From Acidimicrobiaceae bacterium (GTDB lineage Bacteria; Actinomycetota; Acidimicrobiia; Acidimicrobiales; RAAP-2), in the NCBI GenBank assembly GCA_003138855.1, contig PLHF01000101.1:5278-45399 (forward strand): a stretch of 40,122 nt of DNA, read 5' to 3'. The translations under genes and the position numbers were made by a program. This document shows positions 17,693 through 25,304 of the stretch, piece by piece (positions within the stretch are counted from its first letter, which is position 1; each line of letters begins with the position of its first letter). The notes under the pieces are model-generated. The model made no database searches. It was not told where the DNA came from and saw only the letters and a program-made list of their open reading frames with translations.

Positions 17693-19927
17693 ATGGCGCT
17701 CCTCATTGAGGATTACGGGATCATCGGCGACCTCCACACGGTCGCCCTGGTAGGGCGAGACGGGTCGATCGACTGGCTCTGCCTGCCCCGGTTCGACTCG
17801 GCGGCATGCTTCGCCAAGCTGCTGGGCGAGGAGGACCACGGGTCATGGAGGCTGGCCCCCAAAGGTGCACTGGGCGCGACGCATCGCCACTACCGGGGGG
17901 ACACCCTCGTGCTCGAGTCGGAGTTCGTCACGGACGAGGGAACGGTCCGGGTGATCGACTGCATGCCGATCCGCCAGCGGCACCCCGAAGTGGTGCGCCT
18001 GGTGGAGGGCGTCCGGGGGAAGGTCGCCATGGAGATGAGCCTGACCATCAGGTTCGGCTACGGACAGGTCGTCCCCTGGGTCCGCAGGGTGGACGGCACC
18101 CTCACCGCCATCGCCGGCCCGGACGCGTTGTCGCTTTGGACCCCGGTCCACACCCGGGGCCAGGACATGTCCACGGTCGCCGAATTCACGGTGTCGGAAG
18201 GCCAGGCGATCCCGTTCTCGTTGTCGTGGTACCCGGCCAACGAGGCCCCGCCCCGGCCGGTCGCCGCGGAATTCGCCATCCGGGACACCGAGCTGTGGTG
18301 GAACGACTGGGCCGCCCAGTGCACCTACGAGGGCGAACACCGCGACGCCGTGGTCAGGTCGCTCATCACCCTCAAGGCGCTGACGTACGAGCCCACCGGC
18401 GGGATCGTTGCCGCACCGACCACGTCGCTCCCCGAGACGCTGGGTGGGGGGCGCAACTGGGACTATCGCTTCTGCTGGCTCCGTGACGCCACCTTGACCC
18501 TCGAGTCACTCATGCGGGGAGGCTTCTACCAAGAGGCCATGGCATGGCGGAGTTGGCTGCTGCGCGCCACCGCCGGCGATCCTTCGCAGATGCAGATCAT
18601 GTACGGCGCGGCCGGCGAGCGTCGGCTCGACGAGTGGGAGGTCGACTGGCTCCCCGGATACGAGGGGTCGAGCCCGGTGCGCATCGGGAACGCGGCCTCG
18701 GGCCAGTTCCAGCTGGACGTCTACGGCGAAGTGATGTCGGCGCTCTACGAGTCCGCCCAGCAGGGCGATGAGAGCGACAGCCCGGCCTGGGAGCTGCAAC
18801 GTTCCCTGATGGAGTTCGTGGAGACGAGTTGGCGCGAGCCCGACGACGGCATCTGGGAGGTACGCGGGCCCCGCCGCCACTTCACCCACTCGAAGGTGAT
18901 GGCCTGGGTTGCCATCGACCGCGCCATCAAGACCATCGAGGAGTACGGCATGGACGGGCCGATCGACCGGTGGAAGGAGATCCGCACTGAGATCCACGAA
19001 CAGGTCTGCGATCAGGGTTTCAACGCCGACAAGGGGTCGTTCACCCAGTACTACGGCTCCGACCAACTCGACGCCAGCCTCTTGATGATCCCGTTGATGG
19101 GGTTCCTGCCGGCCCACGACCCCCGGGTGCGAGGGACCATCGAAGCGGTGGAGCGCGAGCTTTTGGAGGGTGATTTCGTCCTCCGGTACCGGACGGCGGA
19201 CACGGGCGACGTCGATGGGCTGACCGGTCGGGAGGGGGCGTTCCTGGCCTGCTCCTTCTGGCTGGCCGACTGTCTGTCGCTGCTGGGCCGCGACCGAGAT
19301 GCCAAACAGTTGCTCGAGCGGCTCCTGGACCTGCGCAACGACCTCGGGCTGCTCTCCGAGGAGTACGACCCGGTGGCGGGCCGGTTGGTCGGCAACTTTC
19401 CCCAGGCGTTCTCGCACGTCTCCCTGGTCAACTCGGTCTCGAAGATAGGCGGCCACGAGAAGCCCACCGCCGACCACGTCGTGCAGGGACTGGCTCGGCG
19501 GGCCTACAGCCGGGACAGGAGCGCAAACGAGGCACCGCACCATATGGGTGGCTTCACGGCGCGCAGCTTGCTGACCAAACTGGCTGGTGGTGTAGATGCC
19601 GGCTCGCGGGGGAGCGCGTCACGGCTGATCAAGGCGGCGGTCACCACGCCACAAGGCCGGACCGGGTCCTCGACAAAGAAGGCGACGGCGAAGAAGGCGA
19701 CGGCAACGAAGAAGGCGCCAACGCAGAAGGTGCCAGCGCAGAAGAAGGCGACGGCGAAGAAGACGACGCCAGCGCAGAAGACGGCCGCGGCGAAGAAGAC
19801 GACGCCAGCGCAGAAGACGGCCGCGGCGAAGAAGACCACGCCAGCGCAGAAGGCGCCAGCAAAGAAGGCGCCGGCAAAGGCCGCCGCCAAGCGCGCGGCC
19901 GGGACGACCAAGGCCGTACGCAGGTGA
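17693..19927 (+). CDS. GH15 glycosidase with Lys/Ala-rich C-terminal tail
   Basis: Residues 1-610 form a bacterial GH15 glucoamylase/trehalase-like enzyme: the N-terminal IEDYGIIGDLHTVALVGRDG, then GGGRNWDYRFCWLRDATLTL (near 250), WLPGYEGSSPVRIGNAA (near 319) and FPQAFSHVSLVNS. The likely substrate is trehalose or an alpha-glucan; the family alone does not decide. From about residue 656 a tail of nearly 90 residues follows, made of KKATAKKAT and AKKTTPAQKTA units, like the C-termini of actinobacterial HU (HupB) and histone H1. This addition is unusual on a glycosidase and implies binding to nucleic acid or another polyanion. Confidence 0.87.
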   Translation: MALLIEDYGIIGDLHTVALVGRDGSIDWLCLPRFDSAACFAKLLGEEDHGSWRLAPKGALGATHRHYRGDTLVLESEFVTDEGTVRVIDCMPIRQRHPEVVRLVEGVRGKVAMEMSLTIRFGYGQVVPWVRRVDGTLTAIAGPDALSLWTPVHTRGQDMSTVAEFTVSEGQAIPFSLSWYPANEAPPRPVAAEFAIRDTELWWNDWAAQCTYEGEHRDAVVRSLITLKALTYEPTGGIVAAPTTSLPETLGGGRNWDYRFCWLRDATLTLESLMRGGFYQEAMAWRSWLLRATAGDPSQMQIMYGAAGERRLDEWEVDWLPGYEGSSPVRIGNAASGQFQLDVYGEVMSALYESAQQGDESDSPAWELQRSLMEFVETSWREPDDGIWEVRGPRRHFTHSKVMAWVAIDRAIKTIEEYGMDGPIDRWKEIRTEIHEQVCDQGFNADKGSFTQYYGSDQLDASLLMIPLMGFLPAHDPRVRGTIEAVERELLEGDFVLRYRTADTGDVDGLTGREGAFLACSFWLADCLSLLGRDRDAKQLLERLLDLRNDLGLLSEEYDPVAGRLVGNFPQAFSHVSLVNSVSKIGGHEKPTADHVVQGLARRAYSRDRSANEAPHHMGGFTARSLLTKLAGGVDAGSRGSASRLIKAAVTTPQGRTGSSTKKATAKKATATKKAPTQKVPAQKKATAKKTTPAQKTAAAKKTTPAQKTAAAKKTTPAQKAPAKKAPAKAAAKRAAGTTKAVRR
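19754..19861. repeat. Three tandem 36-bp repeats encoding the Lys/Ala tail
   Basis: The units at 19754-19789 and 19790-19825 are identical by eye, and a third at 19826-19861 is diverged. Each encodes AKKTTPAQKTAA. The array keeps the reading frame and probably varies in copy number. Confidence 0.8.
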
Positions 19928-19952
19928 GCCCGAGCGAGGGGAGTGCCGGGGG

Positions 19953-20984
19953 ATGAGCGACACCCATCAGCGCGGACCGGGCACCGGGGCGTCGCACGAG
20001 GGCCATCCCCACGCCCACCCCTTCGACCCGGATGATCGTTCAGCCCCGGGCGCAGGAGTCGTGGTGGCCGACGGTGTCATCGAAATCGACACCAGGCTCG
20101 GGGGATGGGAGCGGGTCACCGCCGGCTACCTGATCGAGGGGGACGCCCCGGTGCTGGTGGAGACGGGGAGCCAGAGCTCGGTCCCGGCACTCCTGGCACA
20201 GCTCGAGAACATCGGCCTTGCTGCCGACGACCTGGCCGGCGTAGTGGTCACCCACATCCACCTCGATCATGCCGGAGGCGTCGGGGACGTCGCCCGGGCA
20301 TTCCCCAAGGCGACGGTCTATGTCCACCCGAAGGGTGCCCGCCACCTCGCCGATCCGACCAGGCTGGTGGATTCGGCCGCCCGCGTCTACGGCCCGCTCC
20401 TCGACTCGCTCTACGGTCGGCTCGACCCCACGCCTTCCGAGCGGATCCATGTGCTGGAAGACGGCGAGATGGTCCGGGTAAGTGCGAACAGGTCCCTCGT
20501 CGCCATCGACTCCCCCGGCCACGCCAAGCACCACCTGGGGCTGCACGACTCGCTGAGCGGCGTGCTGTTCGCGGGCGATGCCGTGGGCGTGAAACTGCCG
20601 GATGCCGGCGTGCTGCGGCCGTCCACACCTCCCCCCGACTTCGACCTCACCTCGGCACTCCATTCGCTGCAGCGGTTCGCAGAGCGGCGCCCCACCGCCC
20701 TGGCCCTAGCCCACTACGGACTGCTCGCCGAACCACTCGACATCCTCGACGAGGCGGATGGGACGCTCCGGCACTGGGCCGACGTGGCCGAGTCGGCCTA
20801 CCGGAAAGGCGAGGACATCGCCGCCGCCCTGGCCGCCGAGTTCGCCTCGGATCTGGACGGCGTCTCCGAGGAGCAGCGGGAGAAGCTCGAGGTGATGAAC
20901 GGCGTGCACTCGAATGCAGCTGGCTTCCGGCGCTGGCTGTCGGTCCGCGACTCCGGGGACGGCCGGTCGACATCGACCGGGTGA
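19953..20984 (+). CDS. MBL-fold metallo-hydrolase
   Basis: The 343-residue protein has the metallo-beta-lactamase metal motif HIHLDHAGG near residue 101, a later histidine in IDSPGHAKHHLG, the metal-bridging aspartate in GVLFAGDAVG and a C-terminal histidine in ALAHYG. The N-terminal 30 residues are His-rich (HEGHPHAHPF) and may hold metal. The layout resembles glyoxalase II/quorum-quencher-like hydrolases, but no substrate is indicated. Start ATG 19953 follows a GGGGG tract. It ends 12 bp before the convergent tRNA-Lys gene. Confidence 0.88.
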   Translation: MSDTHQRGPGTGASHEGHPHAHPFDPDDRSAPGAGVVVADGVIEIDTRLGGWERVTAGYLIEGDAPVLVETGSQSSVPALLAQLENIGLAADDLAGVVVTHIHLDHAGGVGDVARAFPKATVYVHPKGARHLADPTRLVDSAARVYGPLLDSLYGRLDPTPSERIHVLEDGEMVRVSANRSLVAIDSPGHAKHHLGLHDSLSGVLFAGDAVGVKLPDAGVLRPSTPPPDFDLTSALHSLQRFAERRPTALALAHYGLLAEPLDILDEADGTLRHWADVAESAYRKGEDIAAALAAEFASDLDGVSEEQREKLEVMNGVHSNAAGFRRWLSVRDSGDGRSTSTG

Positions 20985-20996
20985 CGTTCGTCGGCG

Positions 20997-21069
20997 TGCG
21001 CCCTGGGGGACTCGAACCACCCAACCGTCGGATTAAGAATCCGCTGCTCTACCGTTGAGCTAAGGGCGC
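20997..21069 (-). tRNA. tRNA-Lys (CUU) with irregular stems
   Basis: On the minus strand a 73-nt cloverleaf reads acceptor GCGCCCT/AGGGCGC (7 bp), TA, D-stem GCTC/GAGC with loop AACGGTA, anticodon loop TTCTTAA (anticodon CUU, lysine) and T-loop TTCGAGT, with discriminator A and no encoded CCA. Two irregularities are visible: a G27-A43 mismatch in the anticodon stem, and one extra T in the 5' T-stem strand (position 21019), which would read GGGGG opposite CCCCC without it. A TATGCT element (21081-21076) lies 6 nt upstream. It diverges from lysS, so the tRNA and its synthetase share one intergenic region. Confidence 0.75.
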
Positions 21070-21153
21070 CCGGGCAGCATAAGCCGCGCACGGAGGCGGC
21101 GCACGTGGACCGCCGGCAACCTCGAGGGGGCCCGTGAATTCGGTCTGCCTAAG

Positions 21154-22737
21154 ATGACGGCCCAGCAGAGCGAAGCAGTGGCCGAACGACGGGTACCCGA
21201 GGAAGAGGACGTCAGCGTGACAATCGAGGCCGACCCGAGTGGCGAGGAGTCAACAACTCAGTACCTCGATGCGCTGAGCGCGGAGCGTCGCAAGAAGCGG
21301 GAGGATCTGTCCGCACAGGGGATCGACCCCTATCCGTCGCGGTTCGACCGGACGGCGACGGCCGCCGAACTGCACACGCGCCACGGTGGGCTCGAGGCCG
21401 ACCAGAGGACGGGGGAGACGGTCCGCATGGCAGGACGGCTGACCAGCATCCGGGGCCACGGGAAGCTTTCCTTTGCCACCCTCCACGACGTGACCGGCTC
21501 CGTGCAGCTGCTCATGCAGCAAGCGAACCTCTCCGATCAGGCGAAGGCGGTGCTGGCCGCGTTCGACCTCGGCGACTGGGTGGGTGCCGAGGGCGAGGCC
21601 GTCACCAGCCGGCGTGGCGAGCTGTCGGTCGATGTCAAGGAGCTGTATCTGCTGTCCAAGGCCCTCCGCCCGCTTCCCGACAAGTGGCACGGGCTGACCG
21701 AGACCGACACCCGCTACCGGCAACGGGAAGTGGACCTCCTGGCCAACCCGGAGAGCCGACGGGTGTTCGACATCCGGTTCCGGGCCATCGCCGCCATGCG
21801 GCGCCACATGGTGTCGGAGGACTTCATCGAGGTGGAGACGCCGATACTCCAGCCCCAGGCCGGCGGTGCTCTGGCCCGGCCGTTCTTCACCCACGCCCAC
21901 GCCCTCGACATCGACCTCAGCTTGCGCATCGCTCCGGAGCTGTACCTCAAGCGTCTGGTGGTGGGTGGCTACGAGCGCGTCTTCGAGATCGCACGGAACT
22001 TCCGAAACGAGGGTGTCGACACCCGGCACAGTCCCGAGTTCACCGCACTCGAGGCGTATCGGGCCTTCGGTGATACCACCGAAGGGATGGAGCTCACCGA
22101 GCAGCTCGTCGTCCGGGCGGCCGAGTCGGCCATCGGCCGGATGACGGTCACCTTGGGCGAGCGGACCGTCGACCTGACGGCGCCCTGGCCCCGCAGGCAG
22201 CTCCTGGACATGCTCGAGGAAGTCGTCGGGCGCCGGCTCCACCCCACGGATCCGGTCGAAGAGGTGCGGTCGGTCTATCGCGAGCGCGGTGTGGAATTCC
22301 AGCCGGAGTGGGGCTCGGGGAAGCTGATCTTCGAGCTCTACGATGCGCTCCTCCTGCCCACCATCGTCAATCCGATGTTCATCTGCGGATTCCCCGTCGA
22401 GGTATCACCGCTGGCCCGTCACACGACCGACGACCCGACCATGGCCGACCGGTTCGAGTTGTGCATCGACGCCAAGGAGTTCGCCAACGGCTACAGCGAA
22501 TTGAACATTCCCGAGGAACAGGAGGAGCGGTTCCAGGCGATGGCCGTGGCTGCCGCCAGGGGGGACCTCGAGGCGCACCCGTCCGACCTCGCCTTCGTGA
22601 GAGCCCTCGAGTACGGGCTTCCTCCGACGTCGGGGATCGGCTTGGGGGTCGACCGACTGATCATGCTGTTGGCCGAGGTCGAGGCCATCCGGGACGTCAT
22701 CCTCTTCCCGATGATGCGGCCGGAGTCCTCAAGCTGA
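21154..22737 (+). CDS. lysS: Lysyl-tRNA synthetase, class II
   Basis: LysS charges tRNA-Lys. The protein has 527 residues from ATG 21154: an N-terminal OB-fold anticodon-binding domain (TVRMAGRLTSIRGHGKLSFATL), then the class II core with motif 1 region RRHMVSEDFIEVETPILQ, motif 2 FRNEGVDTRHSPEFTALEAY and motif 3 GIGLGVDRLIML. A GTG at 21217 is preceded by a much better GAGGAAGAGG and would remove 21 non-conserved residues, so it may be the true start. The gene lies beside a divergent tRNA-Lys gene. Confidence 0.95.
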   Translation: MTAQQSEAVAERRVPEEEDVSVTIEADPSGEESTTQYLDALSAERRKKREDLSAQGIDPYPSRFDRTATAAELHTRHGGLEADQRTGETVRMAGRLTSIRGHGKLSFATLHDVTGSVQLLMQQANLSDQAKAVLAAFDLGDWVGAEGEAVTSRRGELSVDVKELYLLSKALRPLPDKWHGLTETDTRYRQREVDLLANPESRRVFDIRFRAIAAMRRHMVSEDFIEVETPILQPQAGGALARPFFTHAHALDIDLSLRIAPELYLKRLVVGGYERVFEIARNFRNEGVDTRHSPEFTALEAYRAFGDTTEGMELTEQLVVRAAESAIGRMTVTLGERTVDLTAPWPRRQLLDMLEEVVGRRLHPTDPVEEVRSVYRERGVEFQPEWGSGKLIFELYDALLLPTIVNPMFICGFPVEVSPLARHTTDDPTMADRFELCIDAKEFANGYSELNIPEEQEERFQAMAVAAARGDLEAHPSDLAFVRALEYGLPPTSGIGLGVDRLIMLLAEVEAIRDVILFPMMRPESSS

Positions 22738-22740
22738 CCA

Positions 22741-22766
22741 GGCTGCCCGTCGGGCCGGGGGCAGCC
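22741..22766 (+). terminator. Hairpin just after lysS
   Basis: An 8-bp perfect stem (GGCTGCCC / GGGCAGCC) with a 10-nt loop starts 3 nt after the lysS stop codon. There is no U-tract, which is frequent for hairpin terminators in high-GC genomes. Confidence 0.55.
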
Positions 22767-22849
22767 AGAGGAAGCCGACCCGGTGCCGGACGGGAAGGTC
22801 GCCGAATCGGGCCTCACACGCTGGAGCCATGAGCGGTGCTCACTACGAG

Positions 22850-22901
22850 CGCAGGAAGTGGGATTCGAACCCACGGTGCCTTGCGACACAACGGAATTCG
22901 A
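22850..22901 (-). other. tRNA-Ser-like 3' half; candidate attachment-site remnant
   Basis: On the minus strand the sequence from TCGAATTCCG through a long variable arm (TTGTGTCGCAAGGCACC) to a perfect T-arm GTGGG-TTCGAAT-CCCAC, acceptor strand TTCCTGC and discriminator G matches the 3' half of a tRNA-Ser(CGA). The 5' half to its right does not form D- or anticodon-stems, although GCAGGAG at 22932-22926 could pair with the acceptor strand. Tyrosine recombinases commonly cross over between the anticodon loop and the 3' end, so this is either a displaced attR fragment marking an island to the right, or a decayed tRNA-Ser gene. No functional tRNA is called. Confidence 0.6.
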
Positions 22902-23322
22902 GCTGGACTGCGAGCCTCGCACGGTCTCCTGCCGGATCCCAGATCGTGCCGTCGAGTAGGGCACATGTGGTTGCACTTTCCCAGACCGTCTCAGCGATTC
23001 CGACGCATTCTCGCAGTTTGTGAGGGATGTAATGGCCGAGATAGCCCCGTGTCCTCGGCGGCGTACCCGGCGCGAAGCTCAATTGCCGACCCTCACGATG
23101 TGAGCCGGGTTTGGGGAAGCCTTCCCTCACAAAGGCGGACTCGGAGCACCGATCTGGTGGGCGCACCGCAATCGCAGCTGCCCCCCGATCCAACCCGGGC
23201 TCGGTGGCCGAGCTGTGCGCCAGAGAGGTCGATTCTGGATGACAGGTCTCGCGGTCGTTGGCTGCCCCTTGCCGATTCGGGCACGTGGTGGACGTGGCTG
23301 CCGTACGCGCCATGCTTTCAGG
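22902..23322. other. Gene-free stretch at the island edge
   Basis: I read all frames here and recognise no domain. Open frames on both strands have no coding-like third-position bias that I can see and overlap the tRNA-like fragment. A short inverted repeat TGCGAG-G-CTCGCA lies at 22909-22921. The G/C content begins to fall here relative to the left part of the window. Confidence 0.5.
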
Positions 23323-23856
23323 GTGATTGCTGTCCGTACATCTCGCGGTGAGGACAGTCCGGGACTTCAGGAGATCGAACGGCTGGCCGGAGAGCAGTTC
23401 CGAGCGGTGGGCTTGGACACCGTCGCGGATAATGAGCCAGCTTCGGTCGACGAGCTGGCGGAGTACGCGGCCCAAGGGCGGAGTTGGGTTGCAGTCGATG
23501 CCGCGGATCAGCCGGTGGGCTTCGTCCTTGTGGACGAAGTCGATGGGAACGCCCACGTCCAGGAGCTGAACGTCCGTCCCGATCATCAAGGCCAGGGCGT
23601 TGGACGCGCATTGCTCGACCGCGTGCGAGTGTGGGCTACCGAAACCGGTAGGTCGGCGATCTCCCTGACGACCTTCGCCGAGGTTCCTTGGAACCGACCT
23701 CATTACGAGCGCCTCGGCTTCAGGGTCTTTGCCGAGGGGGAGATCGGCCCCGAACTCCGCGCCGTTCGAGAGGTGGAGACGGCTCATGGCCTTGACCCTG
23801 CGATAAGGGTCTGCATGCGCCTGGACCTCGACGCTGGCCTGATGGAACGTCCGTGA
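23323..23856 (+). CDS. GNAT-family N-acetyltransferase
   Basis: The 177-residue product starts at GTG 23323; the frame upstream is low-complexity and is excluded. The acetyl-CoA-binding core is complete: VQELNVRPDHQGQGVGRALL (motif A, R/Q-x-x-G-x-G/A) followed by VPWNRPHYERLGFRVF (motif B). The sequence is intact, in contrast to the broken GNAT gene at the left of the window, and is not a close copy of it. Substrate unknown. It is the first recognisable gene right of the tRNA-like fragment. Confidence 0.82.
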   Translation: MIAVRTSRGEDSPGLQEIERLAGEQFRAVGLDTVADNEPASVDELAEYAAQGRSWVAVDAADQPVGFVLVDEVDGNAHVQELNVRPDHQGQGVGRALLDRVRVWATETGRSAISLTTFAEVPWNRPHYERLGFRVFAEGEIGPELRAVREVETAHGLDPAIRVCMRLDLDAGLMERP

Positions 23857-23958
23857 TCAATGGCTCTGTCCCGTTGGGTCCACCGCTGGGTGAGAGACGT
23901 GAATTGCTCCCGGACGAACCCGAGAGCCATGGTGACCTGATCGGATGCAGAATGGGTT

Positions 23959-24399
23959 GTGGTCCAAAGTGATGGGGAGCATCAATCGAACTCGGACGTC
24001 GATCCCCTCGGCCAGTGGCTCACCGGAGCCAAGCCGTGGATCGTGGCCCTGAGTGCAGCGGCGTTCGAGGCGCTCGACACGGAGACCCGTGGGGCCCTTC
24101 ACGCCCAGGTGACCGCCGAGAAGCTCGTTTCCGCCGCGCTCCAAGCCCGCGAGTGGCAGTTCGGAAATCCAGGCCCGGTGCAGGTGATCGCCGAAGCATT
24201 CGCCGGGATCTTCAACACGTTCACTGCGCTGGCCGACGAGTACGTCGTCGTCGCCGAGTTCACGTCCGACGATGACCCCCCAGACTTGGACGGGAGGCTC
24301 GAAAGGGCCGTCTTGGCGCTGTATGAGGTGGAACATGCCGTCGAGCACGGCGAGGAATTCTTCAGGAAGAGCTACAACAACGAGCAAGAAGAGCAGTAG
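23959..24399 (+). CDS. Uncharacterised protein
   Basis: A 146-residue acidic protein from GTG 23959, predicted mostly helical, with Trp residues near the N-terminus (DPLGQWLTGAKPWIVAL) and an acidic C-terminus (YNNEQEEQ). No signal peptide, membrane segment or known motif is visible. I do not recognise a family. It lies between a GNAT gene and an RsbR-like gene on the same strand, without tight coupling. Confidence 0.6.
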   Translation: MVQSDGEHQSNSDVDPLGQWLTGAKPWIVALSAAAFEALDTETRGALHAQVTAEKLVSAALQAREWQFGNPGPVQVIAEAFAGIFNTFTALADEYVVVAEFTSDDDPPDLDGRLERAVLALYEVEHAVEHGEEFFRKSYNNEQEEQ

Positions 24400-24588
24400 G
24401 CGACGGCTTCCCGCATTGCTCCCAGGGGTCACCACTGGGCCAACCGGTGGCTTCTGCAGTCGCCGGAGGCGCCCAGTGATATGCCCGATTCTTGGGATTC
24501 TGGTCTTTTTCCAGCATTGCAACCTGTCCGATAGTGTCGTGGAAAGGCGGTGCGCGCCATATCCGATCAGGGAAGTAAGGAGTCAGGC

Positions 24589-25044
24589 ATGGAACTGATT
24601 GGCATCTTGGATGCGGCTCAAGAAGATGTCCTTCGTGAAGCGTTGGAAGCTCTTCGGCGTGCTCATCTCACGCACTACGAGGCGTTGGGGCCGGAGGAAT
24701 CTCGTCGGCGCCTCGGTGACTTGTTCGCTCTCGTTCTCGAATGTCTGACACAGCGCACCCTGGTGCCTATCTCTCGGTTCGCCGATCTCGTCGCCGAGGA
24801 GCGCTTCAGTGCTGGGTTCGACATCGCAGAGGTGCTGACTGCTTTCAACGTGCTGGAGGAAGCGATCTGGCATGTGGTCATCTCCCGGCTTCCCGCCCAA
24901 GACCTGCTCGAGTCGGCGGGTTTGGTCGGCACTGTTCTTGGGGCGGGAAAGGATGCGCTGGCTCGCAGGTGGGTTTCCCTGGCGACCAAGCAACACGTCC
25001 CCTCACTCGATCTCAGTGCGCTCTTCGACGGTGCTGGCAACTGA
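24589..25044 (+). CDS. Helical sensor-like protein, RsbRD N-terminal type
   Basis: The 151-residue product begins at ATG 24589 after AAGGAG. The sequence is helical with RREA/EALRRAHLTHYEALGPEE, then LVLECLTQRTLVPISRFADLV and FDIAEVLTAFNVLEEAIWHVV. This pattern resembles the globin-like sensor domain found at the N-terminus of RsbR/RsbRD co-antagonists of the stress sigma-factor pathway, but the STAS domain that normally follows is absent. It could be a free sensor module. The assignment is from pattern recall only. Confidence 0.5.
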   Translation: MELIGILDAAQEDVLREALEALRRAHLTHYEALGPEESRRRLGDLFALVLECLTQRTLVPISRFADLVAEERFSAGFDIAEVLTAFNVLEEAIWHVVISRLPAQDLLESAGLVGTVLGAGKDALARRWVSLATKQHVPSLDLSALFDGAGN

Positions 25045-25051
25045 CGGTATC

Positions 25052-25076
25052 GACCGACTCGTACTACGAGTCGGTC
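25052..25076. terminator. Strong hairpin after the RsbRD-like gene
   Basis: A perfect 10-bp stem, GACCGACTCG / CGAGTCGGTC, with loop TACTA begins 8 nt after the stop codon of the preceding gene. It lacks a U-tract. As a perfect dyad it could instead be a protein-binding site, but its position favours termination. Confidence 0.55.
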
Positions 25077-25304
25077 AAATCGCCACTCACCAGACCGAAG
25101 ATTCCGATGCCGATGAGCAACAATCTGAGCAAACCCGTAAGTGCTGGATGGCGCAGGGACCTCGCCAGCCGAGGAAGAACAATCGTTGGTTCAACCTTCT
25201 GCTTTAGGTCTCTTCAGTGCACGTCCACCGGTAGATCGACGGCAGGATGCCCTTCGCGAGGTTCCCCGATGCGCCGCACCGACCCGGCGATCGGGGGAAG
25301 GCAG

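Noticed and set aside
19641..19963. Repeat array at the GH15 3' end considered as CRISPR
   Set aside because: The units are adjacent with no spacers, a multiple of three in length and translate to the Lys/Ala tail; this is a coding tandem repeat.
22850..22932. Complete tRNA-Ser gene spanning the tRNA-like segment
   Set aside because: Acceptor strands could pair, but no D-stem or anticodon stem forms in the 5' half, so a functional tRNA is not supported.
22843..23787. 314-residue minus-strand frame ending in HRGFESHFLRS
   Set aside because: Its end is a translation of the tRNA-like sequence, a common false protein; the rest overlaps the real GNAT gene.
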